Notes under the pieces: generated by a model
What the model saw: only the letters and a program-made list of their open reading frames with translations
Told to the model about the DNA's origin: nothing
Databases searched by the model: none
In this document: piece after piece, positions 22,870 to 34,386 of the stretch
Layout: each line of letters begins with the position of its first letter
Position numbering within the stretch: position 1 is the stretch's first letter
DNA from: Karstenula rhodostoma CBS 690.94
Taxonomy: Eukaryota; Ascomycota; Dothideomycetes; Pleosporales; Didymosphaeriaceae
Assembly: GCA_010093485.1 (NCBI GenBank)
Contig: MU001493.1
Coordinates: forward strand, 1,515,601 to 1,579,600
Reading direction: 5' to 3'
Length of the DNA: 64,000 nucleotides
Position numbers and translations under genes: made by a program

Positions 22870-23634
22870 TCAGCCACTGGTGTCCATCTTATTCCCCGAG
22901 CCCATCACTTCTTCAAACTCATCCTCGTTGACATCCTCATCCTCCACGCCGCCCATGGCCGTATCGTCCCCGCCGACAGGGCCGCCAGTAAGCCCAGCAA
23001 CGTCGTCCATCTCCTCGACAACCTCCTCTTCTTCCTCCCAGCTCTCCTTTATACCCCATCCCACGCCCGTGAAGCAGTACCGCTCCGGCGGCAACCTCAG
23101 CCCCCACTCTCTCTCCACACGCGGCAAAGCAACGCGATTCCTCTCCGATGCAACCTCAGTCATGAACTCCTTGGGCAGCACAGAACTGAACTGCTGCTGC
23201 GCGCGCGCATGGATCGCCGTGCGCAGCGCATTGAGACTAACGCCATCGTCGTCCTTGGGCGCGGCTTTCTTGCCAACGTTGATTTGCGGGCCCTCGTAGG
23301 AGACAGCGTCGGAGAGAATGCCGTTTGTATAGCGGTATGCGAAGTCGAGGAGCTGGAGGGGCACGCGCTCCGTGTAGGCGTGAACGCCCATGTTGGCGAG
23401 GACGAGGTGGATGAGGCGCGCGTCGCGGGGTCGTTTGGAGGTGCCTGTGTCCTGCAGAGACGTCGAGGGAAATGGCGCGCTCATGGGTGCGGGTGCGGTG
23501 CCGTTGGTTTGCGCAGGCTGTGAGGTTTGCGTGTTGGGTTGTGTTGATGAGGCGGTGGGTGGACTTGGATTCGGCGCGCCCGTGGCTGTGGTGGGTGGTG
23601 TCGAGAGCATGTTCTCGCCGCCTGGAGAGGCCAT
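22870..23634 (-). CDS. TAF9: TFIID/SAGA subunit TAF9
   Basis: TAF9 is a histone-fold subunit shared by TFIID and SAGA that pairs with TAF6. This is a single-exon gene of 254 residues. Seen: a low-complexity Pro/Thr/Ser N-terminus of about 65 residues; the TAF9 histone fold (about residues 66-175) starting at KRPRDARLIHLVLANMG and continuing with RVPLQLLDFAYRYTNGIL; the block ALRTAIHARAQQQF; and the conserved LPPERYCFTG. A very acidic C-terminus (Glu/Asp runs) follows, as in fungal orthologues. The Met at 23634 (MASPGGEN) is preferred. The open frame extends upstream to 23787, but that part is not convincing. Confidence 0.93.
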   Translation of the reverse strand: MASPGGENMLSTPPTTATGAPNPSPPTASSTQPNTQTSQPAQTNGTAPAPMSAPFPSTSLQDTGTSKRPRDARLIHLVLANMGVHAYTERVPLQLLDFAYRYTNGILSDAVSYEGPQINVGKKAAPKDDDGVSLNALRTAIHARAQQQFSSVLPKEFMTEVASERNRVALPRVEREWGLRLPPERYCFTGVGWGIKESWEEEEEVVEEMDDVAGLTGGPVGGDDTAMGGVEDEDVNEDEFEEVMGSGNKMDTSG

Positions 23635-23873
23635 GATGGGGTGGCTGCGACAGGCGCTGGTGTAGGTGAGAGATTGCGGGCCGCGTGTGGTGAAAGTAAG
23701 CTGCGTTGGTCGCGGCCGTGACCCCCGAGGCTTGGCTTGGCGCCGCCTGAAAAAGAACCACGGAAGCAGTGAGATCAACCAGTGCACACATTATTAATGA
23801 TACGAAAACCTGAGAGCTGTACACGATCTGATTAAGTGCTTGCTATGCTATAGTATCATGTCTAGACCTGCAA

Positions 23874-26800
23874 TCACCGAATCGCAACACCCAGTCCCTC
23901 AGCCGCTTCCTCGTCCTCATCACCCGTGGTCTCACTTGCAACGCTCTCATGCAAACTGGGCGTCTTATCACCCCTCTTGCCAATGCGCTTGATAGAGCTC
24001 CAGCTAAGTGCCATACTCTTGTCCTTTGGCGTGCCAACGCTGGGACTTGCTCCAGGGCTATCCGTAGTCCTAACCGAAAGTCCGCCGCCGTCTTCCTCGG
24101 TCTCGTCGGGCGTAACCGCCTCGCTAGACTTCTTGGAGAACAACGACCTTTGGCCCTTGCCAAACTGTAGGAACTGGCTTGAGCTGCCCTTCCTCGATAA
24201 CTTCTGCATGAGGGACTCTTTTCCGAGAGAAGCGGGCAGTTGGAGTTCAGAAGTAGTCTGGGAGCCAGATTGGTCGAGGGACTCGCGTGGAGATGACTCC
24301 GAGTAGTCTACAGTTGATAGGGAGTAGTTGTCTCTTGAGAAGCGCGCGGCCACGGGTGAACTTGGCTGCTCTGATACCGCAACTTCGGGGATGATAGACT
24401 GCTTGCGAGATGACTTCTCCGCTTTGGCGGCCTTTTTCTCTTCCTTCCTCTCCGCTCTCTTTGCTTCCTTTTCCGCCGCCCTCTCAGCCTTCTCAGCAGC
24501 CTTTTTAGCCTTTGCATCCTTATCTTCCCTTCCGAAAGCAAACGTGAAGGTCGGGGCGTCTGGATTGAGCTGCTTGGGTGGCGTTGGAGGCACTAGAGGC
24601 GCCATATGTGAGGCCGATGATTGCGGTCTTGTGCCGATGGGTGCTTGCGTGGGAGAGCGTGTGGTAGAAGGGAAGTCGGGTATATCGCCCTGGAGCAATT
24701 CGTCATTCAACAAGCTTACTGTGGAGCCGTGTTGGATGGAAGGTCGACGGGAGGGCATGCGCGACCAAGAGGAGGTGTTGGTGTTGTTGATGCTCCAGTC
24801 CACGCCAAGCGGGCTACTTCGAGCATTGAAACCATCGACAGACCAACCGAAGCGTGTCTGGCTTTCCGTACTGGGTCTTGGTAAGACGTTGGCTTCGCTG
24901 GATTTGGTTGAACCTTGCCGAGGTGAAGATGGCCTCTCAGATCCTAATGCAGATGTCAGCCAAGGGTCGCCCTTCGTGCCAAACATGTTGAATGCCCGCT
25001 TTCGCGTGGCGACGTGTTTTGGATTGTTCGAGGACTCTTCAGGCTGTGCTTTGCTGGGTATAAATGCATTGTACCAAGCGCCTCCAGAGTGGCTGCCTCG
25101 GCGTCGTCGTGTGCCAATAGGATCCAAGTCCTCATGCTCCTGTCGGGGAAGAGATTGGCTTTGCGACGATTTTAGAGAACCGAGAGGCGGTCCTTGATCA
25201 AGTGTCTTACCACGTTGCCTATGCAAACCAAACAGGCTGCCAAATCGCGTGGTAGGAGGGTTCTTGAACGAACTCGATGTGGAGCGGATCGACCGTCTAT
25301 CGCTGTCCAAGGCGTTTTCGTTACTCGGGAAAAAGCCTAGCTGGCCGGCACTCTCGCGGGGACTGGCAAAAGGAGAACGACTTTGCACAGACACGGGTGA
25401 ACTGGGGCTCTGCACCTGTTCTGACGTGCCTGGGGCTCCTAAACCGGGTAGAACGTGGCGCAGATTTGGCGATGGGTCTAGTGATGGAAGTGGAGGTCCT
25501 GGGTCATCTTCATCGGTCATTCCATCGTCGGTCATACCGTCACCAAACAGGCCTGACGGCAGCAGTGCTCCTGCGGTGGGACTCATGGGTGCTCCACCGG
25601 TCAAGCTCTCGACTTCCGCCTGAGAGAAAGAAGAAGCATGGGCACTTGGCGGGGGGAGAGCCATGCCGTTTACAGGATTGAAGTACGGCGTCGGATTTGC
25701 ATATTGAGGAGAATTGCTGGCTATACCGCTATTGAACGGTGCTGCCGTGGAAGGAATGAACCCCCCGAGATTGGCGGAGGTCAACGGTTCACGCATACTG
25801 AGCGGCCGCGAGCGTATTCCACTGTTTCTCCTGGCTGGCACAAACTCTGGGGCGGTAACGGACATGACCTGCGGCTGGCTCATGCGGCGCTGTTGTAGGA
25901 AGGCTAGTCGCGCGGAAGCCTCCTTGTTGATGTGCTCGGCTTCGTTGACTTGTTGCCAGGCTTCCGCATATCGTTGCTGGAGGCTCCCGTAAAGCTCCAC
26001 CCACCTCCGGTCCTCAGCTTCCGTCTCGACGCCGTCCTGAGCATCGCCCACATCCTCACCCTCCTCCAGCAGTTTTCTCTCCTCTTCCAAAGTCTTGATC
26101 TGTGTTCCTTTCTCTCGGATGACCTCCTCAAGACTCTTGTTCATCTGTAGCTCCTCCTCGTGTTTTCCTTTCAGCTCTTTGACGCGGATTTCGGACTGGG
26201 CCTCGTAGTCGGTCCGCTCTTCCTGTATTTCTTTGGCAGCATCCCGAAGCTCTCCAGCTTCGCGTTCCCACTTGGCCACGTCGTCCTTCAGCTTTTTTCT
26301 CTCGGCTTCCTTCTTTTGCAGCAGGCGCTCCTGGTTCGATCGTTTGGCCTGAGCCGAGGCGTTTGCACGTTCCAAAGTGGCTACTTCCTTCCGCAGATCG
26401 CGACTAGCATCCTCTTTTTCCTTCAAAGATGCCTTTTTCTCGTCCCGCTTTTCGACCAACAGAGCTTTTTGCGTCACGAATTCCTGCTCTTCGTCCTGGA
26501 TTTGCTTCTCCATGTCCTCCAACTCTCGCCTGAGGCTGTCGAGCTTTTCCGTCAATTGCTTGATCGTCTCCTGCGAGTCGGCCGCCTCTTGGGCGGCGCG
26601 TGCCTGATCTGCTGTCCCTGATGCTGGCGAGTTGCGCCTTCCCGGTTCGGAGCGTCGGTGTCGAGATACGCTGTTGCTGTGCTCGCGTGTCATGGCGGGT
26701 GCGGTGACGGACGGAGCAATGAAATCGACGAGGTTCTTGTTCGGTCGGATGATGGGGGTAGGGTTGTAGTCGTCCCCCTGCGCTCCATCGCGAATGTCCT

Positions 26801-27419
26801 TGTGCGGGGCGGTACCGTAAAACAGGTCGGACTCTGCGGGGAGTGTGCGCAAGCGGATTGGGACGCTGGGGGCTTGAAAATTTGCCGTGTTGAGAGTGAC
26901 GATACGAATAACATAGTGATGGTCTGGCTGTAGGTTCTCGATGGTGACGGAGGTTTCTTGGGGCGAGACATCGCCAACTATCCTATGTGAGCTTCAGCGG
27001 GGACGATGGAGCGAATGGGCGTACTATCGATTCCGTTGATGCGTATGAGATATTTTACAACCGAGGACCGCTGGTCTGGGGGCTTCCAGTGCAGCAGCAC
27101 GCCGTCTGCCTTGATGCCGGCAAGCGAAACGAGGGGCGCAACGGGGACCTCGAGGCCGAGCAGGTTGATGAGCTCCTCGACGGGCTTGGAGAGCACGCGG
27201 TAGGCGCGGAAGGCCACCCTACATGGCCAGATTGTCAGAGGCCGTGTCCGTGTATTGCTACACTGCTATGGGTCTCATCGCAGGCGGCACGTACCAGATC
27301 AGGGCAAGCAGTACGCATGCCGTCTTCAGCCAGCCCGAGGACAGGAACACGAGGGCGTCCATGTTGTAGCGGGCGACGTGCGGGGGCCAGTACAGCGAGT
27401 GTGCGGAGTCGGGGAACAT
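23874..27419 (-). CDS. membrane-anchored fibronectin-III / coiled-coil protein
   Basis: Exons 27295-27419, 27025-27218 and 23874-26977 (introns 27219-27294 and 26978-27024) give 1140 residues. Seen: an N-terminal hydrophobic segment (WLKTACVLLALIWVAF, about residues 30-45); one FN3 domain at about 65-150 (VPVAPLVSLAGIKADGVLL, then HWKPP, YLIRING, VTIENLQPDHHYVIR); then a long coiled coil (about 210-420) of Glu/Lys/Gln heptads. A disordered Ser/Pro-rich tail follows, with a Lys/Ala/Glu helix near residue 800 and a conserved-looking end (LSWSSIKRIGKRGDK). The small exon 2 and its 47-nt intron matter: only the acceptor at 26978 keeps the FN3 strand intact. Function is unknown to me; the design suggests a membrane tether or scaffold. 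The single-exon frame starting near 26852 lacks the membrane anchor and most of the FN3 domain. Confidence 0.85.
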
Positions 27420-28337
27420 GGCGACGGTGGGCAGGCGTCGCCGGCCTGATCGTGTGTCGTGCGTTTGGCGGAGGCGGCAGCGTCTTCACACGCTGCATGC
27501 GCCGCAAGCCTTGGCCGAGTCGGGCCGATAGGAGGATTTGGGCCAGCTGCAGCGCGACCCCATCGCCGTTGCTCCGCAGCGTGCCGCGACTGGGCGGTGC
27601 GGGCAGTGCGGGCGGCTGTTGTCTGCCTGGGGGGGAGCAATGCCATGCCGTGTCGTCTCGCGCGCCCGACGTTGAGGTTGAGCGCATACAGCCCAGCAGC
27701 GCTACTGTGCGGCGGCCCTCCCTTGGACATTCCGACGGCGCGGTGCAGCAGCTCAACAACACGCAGCACGCAGCACGCAGCACGCACTCGCACTCGCACA
27801 CTCGTATGCAGAGCATGCCGCGCCAGTGCCAGTGCCAGTGCCAGGCCGAGGTGCCCGCATGTGCGAGCACCGTTTGCCTTCGACCAGCAAGTTGCAACGC
27901 GCCGCACGATCCCGCTGCGTCCGGACCTGCGTGCCCATCCCATGACATCCATCTGACATCTGACACCTGACATCCAATGCGACTGTGCGCAAGCCTTTGG
28001 TGCATCTGTGACCTCGGCGTCGCCTTGACAGGACGCACCTGCCTCCCAACGCCGCCGCCTGGCTCTGCTCTCCAGCTTCTCCACATACACACACTGCACA
28101 CGCCCTGTCGCTGCACCAGCTCGGCACCCGCGATTCCAATCCGGACCACTTGCCCACCGCGCGCCCGGGTACGCCAAGTCGCCCGCACTGCGGCTGCCGC
28201 CCAAAAGAAGAAAAAGAAAACGGCCCGCACGCTCGGCCCCTCGAACAACGCGTTGTAGGAAACAGAAATACTCGGACGTCTGGCACGGCGCTGTATCAGG
28301 GTCCCCCGCCCGCTGAGCGCCCTCGGGCCCGGCAGCT
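27420..28337. other. bidirectional promoter region, GC-rich, low-complexity repeats
   Basis: This region separates the divergent FN3 gene and lipin. It contains short tandem repeats: acgcagc units at 27761-27785 and ccagtg units at 27823-27844. Open frames over 300 codons cross it on both strands; none has a domain and they overlap known introns and exons, so I treat them as chance. Confidence 0.6.
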
Positions 28338-30756
28338 ATGAACTACGTGCGCTCGCTCACCAGCGGCGTGTCCAAGGGCTGGAACTCGATCAACCCCGCC
28401 ACACTGAGCGGTGCCATCGATGTCATAGTCGTCGAACAAGAAGATGGCAGTCTGGCGTGCTCGCCCTTCCACGTGCGCTTCGGGAAGTACCAGATCCTGC
28501 GGCCCTCGGACAAAAAGGTCGTCTTCAAGGTCAACGGCGAGCAGCAGGACTATGCCATGAAGCTTGGAGAGGGAGGGGAGGCCTTCTTCGTCTTTGAAAC
28601 CACGGCCTCGATCCCCGAAGACATGCAAACCTCGCCGCTCGCTTCCCCAGCCTCCAGTCCTGAGCAGAAGCCCATCGAAGAGCCCACCGACCCGGCTCTC
28701 CTCGAACCCGATCTGCTCGAGCTGGACGGCATCAGCGGAGCGAGGCGATTGACTCTGCAAGGCCGAATCCCACGCCCGGATTTGCTTGGGGAACGACCCA
28801 AGTCAGGCGACTGGTCTGGTCTACAGACGTTCCGCTCCAACAGCGACGAGATACTACCCTCTACAAAGACCCTGTTTGCGAAGACGTTCGAGGACAAGGC
28901 ACACGAACCGATCAAGCTGAGCAGAGACGAGGCTACGGCATGGAACATCCAGAAAAGATCAACGAGTCCACCACCTGTGAGTTGCCTCACAATGCGTTCC
29001 CATGGTGAAGCTGACCAAATTTAGGTGTCCCCCACCGAAGCCATGGCCCGCGCTATCAATCTCTCTAAGAAGCTCTTTACTTCGAATATTCCGAACAAGG
29101 TTACAGAGAGCGGAGACTTGATGCTGGATATGACAGGCTACAAAAGCAGCGAACAGGAGGCGTTGCGCGCCGAAGTCGTTGCTAGAAAGATACTCTCGGA
29201 TGAGCTCGAGGGTAATTACGATATTGGCGCTCTAATAGGCGCTGATGAACATGGAAACCTCTGGATATATAGCAGTGAGGAATCTAAAGCTGCTGCTATG
29301 CAGAAGTCAGGTCTTGCGGTTTTGAGCGAGGTATGCGGTCGTATTGTTGAACACACCGAGATCGTTCACTTACACTCAATAGGAAGCACTGCGATCAACG
29401 GATGCCGCATCAGACCCGGGCTATCATAGCGACGACGCCCGGAGCGACACGTCCGGTGAATTTCCCCCACACATGCGCAGGGACTCCGACAGCGCTATTG
29501 GTTTAATTTCCCCACCGAAGTCACCCGAGGGGAACAGGGAAGTCCGTAGCTATGCAAAGACGCTACGCCTCACGAGCGACCAGCTGAAGTCTTTGAACCT
29601 TAAGCCAGGGTGGGTTGTTTGGTACACTAGTCATGGCCTGTTCGCTGATATATAGTACAGATCCAACACTTGCAGCTTTACTGTCAACAAATCAACGTGT
29701 AGCGCCTCCTTGTTCTACTGGAAACACGACGTCCCCATCGTCATCTCAGATATCGATGGTACAATCACCAAGTCGGACGCTCTGGGCCACGTCCTGAACA
29801 TGATCGGTCGAGATTGGACCCACGAAGGAGTGGCCAAGTTATACACTGATATCATAAATAACGGGTACAACATCTTCTACCTGACCAGTCGCTCTGTTGG
29901 CCTAGCAGACATGACAAGAACGTATATGAACGGCGTAGTACAAGAAGGCTACCGGTTACCCAAAGGGCCCGTGATTATGAGCCCAGATCGGACGATAGCA
30001 GCGTTACGGCGAGAGGTATACTTGCGGAAACCAGAGGTGTTCAAGATGTCTTGTTTACGGGACATCATGAATCTCTTCGGCAAGCCGCCCGGACAGACAC
30101 CCTTTTACGCCGGGTTCGGCAACCGATTCACCGACGCTCTCTCCTACCGCTCCGTCAACATCCCCTCCTACCGAATCTTCACCATCAACTCCAATGCCGA
30201 AGTCTCCCTCGACGTCCTCACTCTCAACTCCTACCGCACCGGCTACGCCTCCATGCGCGAAATCGTAGATCACTTCTTCCCCCCTGTCGGCCTCCTCGTG
30301 CCCCCCGGCGGCGAGCAGTTCACAGACTTCAACTACTGGCGTGAACGCCCGCTCGACCTCGATGACTTCACGGACAGCGAGGACGAGGATGAGGACGAGG
30401 GCACAGAGGCACCCAGCGTGCCGAGTGAAGACGAGGGGAGCGAAGTTGGCGAGGATTTAGAGGCGAGTTATCTTACACAGGCGAGTGTTGATGATACGGG
30501 GGGTCTGGAGGACTCGATTATGGAGAGTGTGGAGGGTGGCGAGCACGGGGAGGGCGAGATTGAAGAAGGCGAGGAATATGACGAAGAAGACGAGGAATCC
30601 GAAGAGGACGAGTCGGAGGAGGAGGATGAGAGAGCATTACTACAGCGGACACCAACTAAGGATCCGGAAAGCCTAGCTGAGGGGGTGCGAGATCTGAGAT
30701 TGAAGGAGCAGACACCAACACCCCAACCAAGCCCCGCTAGGCAACCAAATCCTTAG
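28338..30756 (+). CDS. PAH1: phosphatidate phosphatase, lipin/Pah1/Ned1 family
   Basis: This Mg2+-dependent enzyme turns phosphatidate into diacylglycerol, controlling the balance between phospholipid and triacylglycerol synthesis and nuclear-membrane growth. Exons 28338-28976, 29025-29330, 29383-29609 and 29661-30756 give 755 residues. Seen: the N-terminal lipin domain (MNYVRSLTSGVSKGWNSINP, then SGAIDVIVVEQEDG and PFHVRFGKYQILRP); a Ser/Pro/acidic linker; and the catalytic HAD-like domain from about residue 400 with DxDxT as DIDGTIT (Asp about 421 and 423), YLTSRSVGLADMTR, LPKGPVIMSPDR, FYAGFGNRFTDALSYR. The C-terminus is extremely acidic, as in yeast Pah1, where it aids recruitment by Nem1-Spo7. 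All catalytic motifs are intact. The splice acceptor at 29660 was chosen because it keeps the lead into LFYWKHDVPIV. Confidence 0.95.
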
Positions 30757-31079
30757 CGTAGCGAAAAGACTATTTAGAGCACGATCTGCATAGACGGTGT
30801 TCACACATGACATATAGACCATTATTATTGTTTCGAGTAGAAACCAGGCGGTAGTGCATTGGCATAGCGTAGCGTAGCATCTGTCGGCGTCTACAATAGG
30901 TATGAGACTTCATGTTCACACTTCACTGCAAGTCCCTAGGCATTACAGCTATCTGAAAGAGGAAAGTCGGGCTCTCATTCACAACAACCCCCACAGCGCA
31001 GTCTACCACACTACACAAAGATCTCCCGGGATTCCTCACGTCCATGTCCTCGTACCTTCTTCCGCGCAAACGTACAGGC
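30757..31079. other. shared 3' flank of two convergent genes
   Basis: About 320 bases between the stops of lipin and the MFS gene. No gene is seen; it should hold both polyadenylation regions. Confidence 0.5.
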
Positions 31080-34000
31080 CTACCAACTCCCACCCTGGTG
31101 CCAATCGTCTCTTTTCCTCGCCCGATCATCCGCCTTGATCAAAAAATTAAGCTTCCGAATCTCCGTCCAGCGACTCAACGCCCCGAGCTCGAGCACATTC
31201 ATCCGTCTCATCTTCCCACTGGGGGTCCCAATAACCACCGCTTTCCATTCCGCTCCCCTGCCCTCCTTCTCCAACTCCTTGAACTCTTGCCACGCCGCCG
31301 TGTCCCGCCTCGTACCAAAGGTGTGGTTTGGAATGACCTGAACCTCCTTGAATCGCCACAGCACAAGGGTAAGCAGGAGCGTGAGGAAGAGCAGGATCCC
31401 CGCCGTGACGCCCGTCGAGGCCTGCGCGCCAATGTGCCGAGTCATGATGCCGCCAACTTCTGTAGCTACGGCTGCGCCGACAAAGGAGAGGGCGTGCGAG
31501 GTAAAGATGCCAGCGCTGACTCGTGGGAAGGAGGAGTAATTTGTGCGGCGGCGACGGTCCTGAACGGCCATGCTTTGGAGTCGGTGGCGTGTGTTCACGC
31601 CGGGCTGGAGATCGCAGGTATCGAATGTCTCCATGATCAGACCATAGCATTCAGCGATCGCAAGGATAGAGAGGAAGCCCACTGCGCCGGCAAACACTAT
31701 GGGTACCATGAAGGGCTTCGGACGGCTAGCCGAAGAAACGGTATACGCGAGGCCCATGAGCGGGAGCACGAGGGTGAAGATGCACCGGCGAATGAGATGG
31801 CTCGACCAGCTAATTTGCTTCTGGAACGTCATACTATCTGTGCGAAAGACGTTCTTGCGCTCGCGAGAGAAGATGCCAGCTTTGGTCAAAGGTATGGCGA
31901 GGAGGGCGCCGATGGCGATCGACATGACGCCGAGGCCGACCATCTGTGAGTGCCACTTGTAGTCGCGTGAAAGTAGTGCCCCGAGAAGAACGATGACAAG
32001 GACTATCTGGGCGTAGATCCAGCCGAGATACAGAGAGAGAACGAGAAAGCCAGGTTGACAGAGCATCATGGTGGAGAGTTTGAGGCCAGCCCACACTTCT
32101 TCGAACCAGTACTTGGGACCTTCGGTGGAGATATGAAGTTTGATCTCACCGCGAGCAACACGCCTTGTAACGTAGTTCTCATCTCGGTCATACACCTCCG
32201 TAATAGAATGACGATAAGCAGAACGGCGTGTTTCAGGCATTATGACATTGATGAGGAGTGCTCCGGCGAGGATCATGATGGTGATGTAAAAGCCCCAATC
32301 CGGGGTCAGCGAGTCGATTATCCCCGCGCCGATCTGAAAGCCTCCGGCGAGAGAGCCGATCCAGCACCAGGACCAAATCCCCAGCCAAATCCCCATGCCG
32401 CCACCATGTCTTCGAACATCGCTTGCTGTAGTGAACTCTTGATGAGGATGCTTGCTCTGCAAGGAAGCACCGAAGAGGTCGAGTAGAATGCTGATGAAGT
32501 TTACGTTTGCGAAGCCAAGAACAAGCCCAGTAAAGCCGCGAGCAATGAGTAAACCGGCAAGCCAGCGGTGTTCTACTGGTGAACGCTTCTGACTCATGAG
32601 GAGCGCTTGTGGGAATTGAAGTGGCATCGCCAAAGCCAAAGAGGACAGGATGTACGGTTTGTGTCCATGAAGAAGAGGTAGAGGCCAACATATAAACGTG
32701 GAAAGTGCAAGTCCAAAATATAAGCTAGAAGATTGATTAACTTTCGCTCGGGTGGTATCAATGACTTAACTTACGCCACATTTCCGAGGATCACACGGTG
32801 GTGCTCGTCTGCTAGCACATACTGAATTCGAGGAACTTCTCCAGCCTAACAATGGTCAACTTGAACAGATTTGTCAATGGAGGTAAACTTACATATATGC
32901 CCACTATGATGCCTAGCACTGCCGTATTGGCACACGCAATGAACGCACAGATCCGCTTCTTCCCCGTTGCCCAGTTTCTAGCGACTGGTTGCCGGCGATG
33001 ATTGCGACGCAGACTAAAGGTGTGATGGTGGGCATCTCGGACATGCAACTCTTCGCCATAGCGTCTGATACCCTCCGACTTGCCGACAGCAGGTAAATCT
33101 TCTTCATCAAAGGAGGTGTCAAAGTCGGAAGATCTGTGATGGTGAAAACGTCGGCGCGACGAGTGCGATCTTGTGTCATCGCTTCGCCAACTGCGATCGT
33201 GCCGATGGCGTCTCCGGCAATGGTCAAGACTGCCTTTTCGTCGGCGCGATCGGCCTCGAGATTGAGAGCAAGATATTGTGGGGCGCAACACGTGGTGCAC
33301 ATGATCACGGGAAGCCGTCGCAATAGGTTGAGGAGGAAGCAGCTGCAAAAGATCACTGCCAGAGCTAGTGTGGGAATGCCGTCTGTCAGGGAACATCGAG
33401 GACGCGGACGACGTAGATGACGATGATGACGGCCGGAAGTGTTGATGATGATGTTGTTTGAGATGCTTCGCATTGTGGCAAGCCCAGTCGATCGCTTCTG
33501 ACTCACTTTGCCCAACGTTGCGCAATTGCGTTTTAGGTGTGTTGTGGACATGTTCCACAATGGTCTCAAAAACCTTTGAATGGGTCGGCAACTCGGAAGA
33601 AACCCGGCTCACCTCGTCGGTAGCGACTTGCAGAGGAGACGAGGTTCTCATCAGGTGTCGAGCGGGCTCCAAAGACGCGTCATGTACAGCGATGCTCGCA
33701 CCCTCAATAATTGCGTATATGTGTTCTACGTGTTCGGGTCGCTCTGTATGTTCAGCCGTGACAACAGCTTCCTCGACGAGATCCTCCAAGTCCTCGATCG
33801 CATTACCGAGCCTCCGATGGCTGTGGCGTTCGAAAACGCTAGGTCTCGGCACTGGTTGTTTCGGTGATCTTTGGACAGTCTGAACGATCGCGGGAGGAGA
33901 CGCGTGGACAACACGCTGGACTGGGCGGAGGACTGAATCTGGCGTTTCGACGCGCTCAAGATGACGTGGAACAGGAGCCAAACTGTTCGCCCTGGAACGG

Positions 34001-34386
34001 ATATCCAAGAAGGGTTCCGAGTCATCATTTTGCACGATCGAAAGCCGCTTCCTTAGTTCCGAGGGGCCCACCGGAGTTGGTACAGACCGCGCGGCCGATG
34101 CATAACGAATGTTCGACTCTTTCACCACCTTGAAGGCGTTGATGGCTCCCCCGTCTGGCTCAGAAGCAACCTCCAAGGATGCCAACGTAGGCTGCCTCGA
34201 CGACGTTGATACCAATTCCTCGCGCTTTGGGGTCGAGGCATGTCCAAGGGGCGATTCCAACGGCGAAGATGCTATGGAAGACCTGCCATCCAGCCAAGGG
34301 AGCTTCTTTCTCGTGACACCTGGTTGTACTTGATTTGGACGTCTCTCGGGAGCCTTTCTCTCTGGCTGCACGGTTTTCGCCGCCAT
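31080..34386 (-). CDS. MFS transporter with long disordered N-terminal region
   Basis: Two large open frames join into one gene. Exons 32893-34386, 32775-32845 and 31080-32724 (introns 32846-32892 and 32725-32774) give 1069 residues. The first 455 or so residues are low-complexity: Pro/Ser-rich, then His/Ser/Arg-rich with runs such as HHHHR-like clusters. The first membrane segment (ICAFIACANTAVLGIIVGIY) begins at about residue 478. It is cut by intron 1, and the 71-nt exon 2 supplies GEVPRIQYVLADEHHRVILG. The remaining segments follow, including LAGLLIARGFTGLVLGFAN, WIGSLAGGFQIGAGIID and GFYITIMILAGALLINVIMPETRR, giving an MFS of about twelve segments. It resembles fungal polyamine/drug-type MFS carriers; the substrate is unknown. 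Without the 71-nt exon the frame breaks, so splitting it into two genes would be wrong. Confidence 0.88.

Noticed and set aside
27235..28248. Long minus-strand frames (up to 337 codons) between the FN3 gene and lipin
   Set aside because: They run over the first exon and intron of the FN3 gene and over tandem repeats, are Cys/Arg/Ser-biased, and overlap plus-strand frames of similar length; chance frames in GC-rich DNA.
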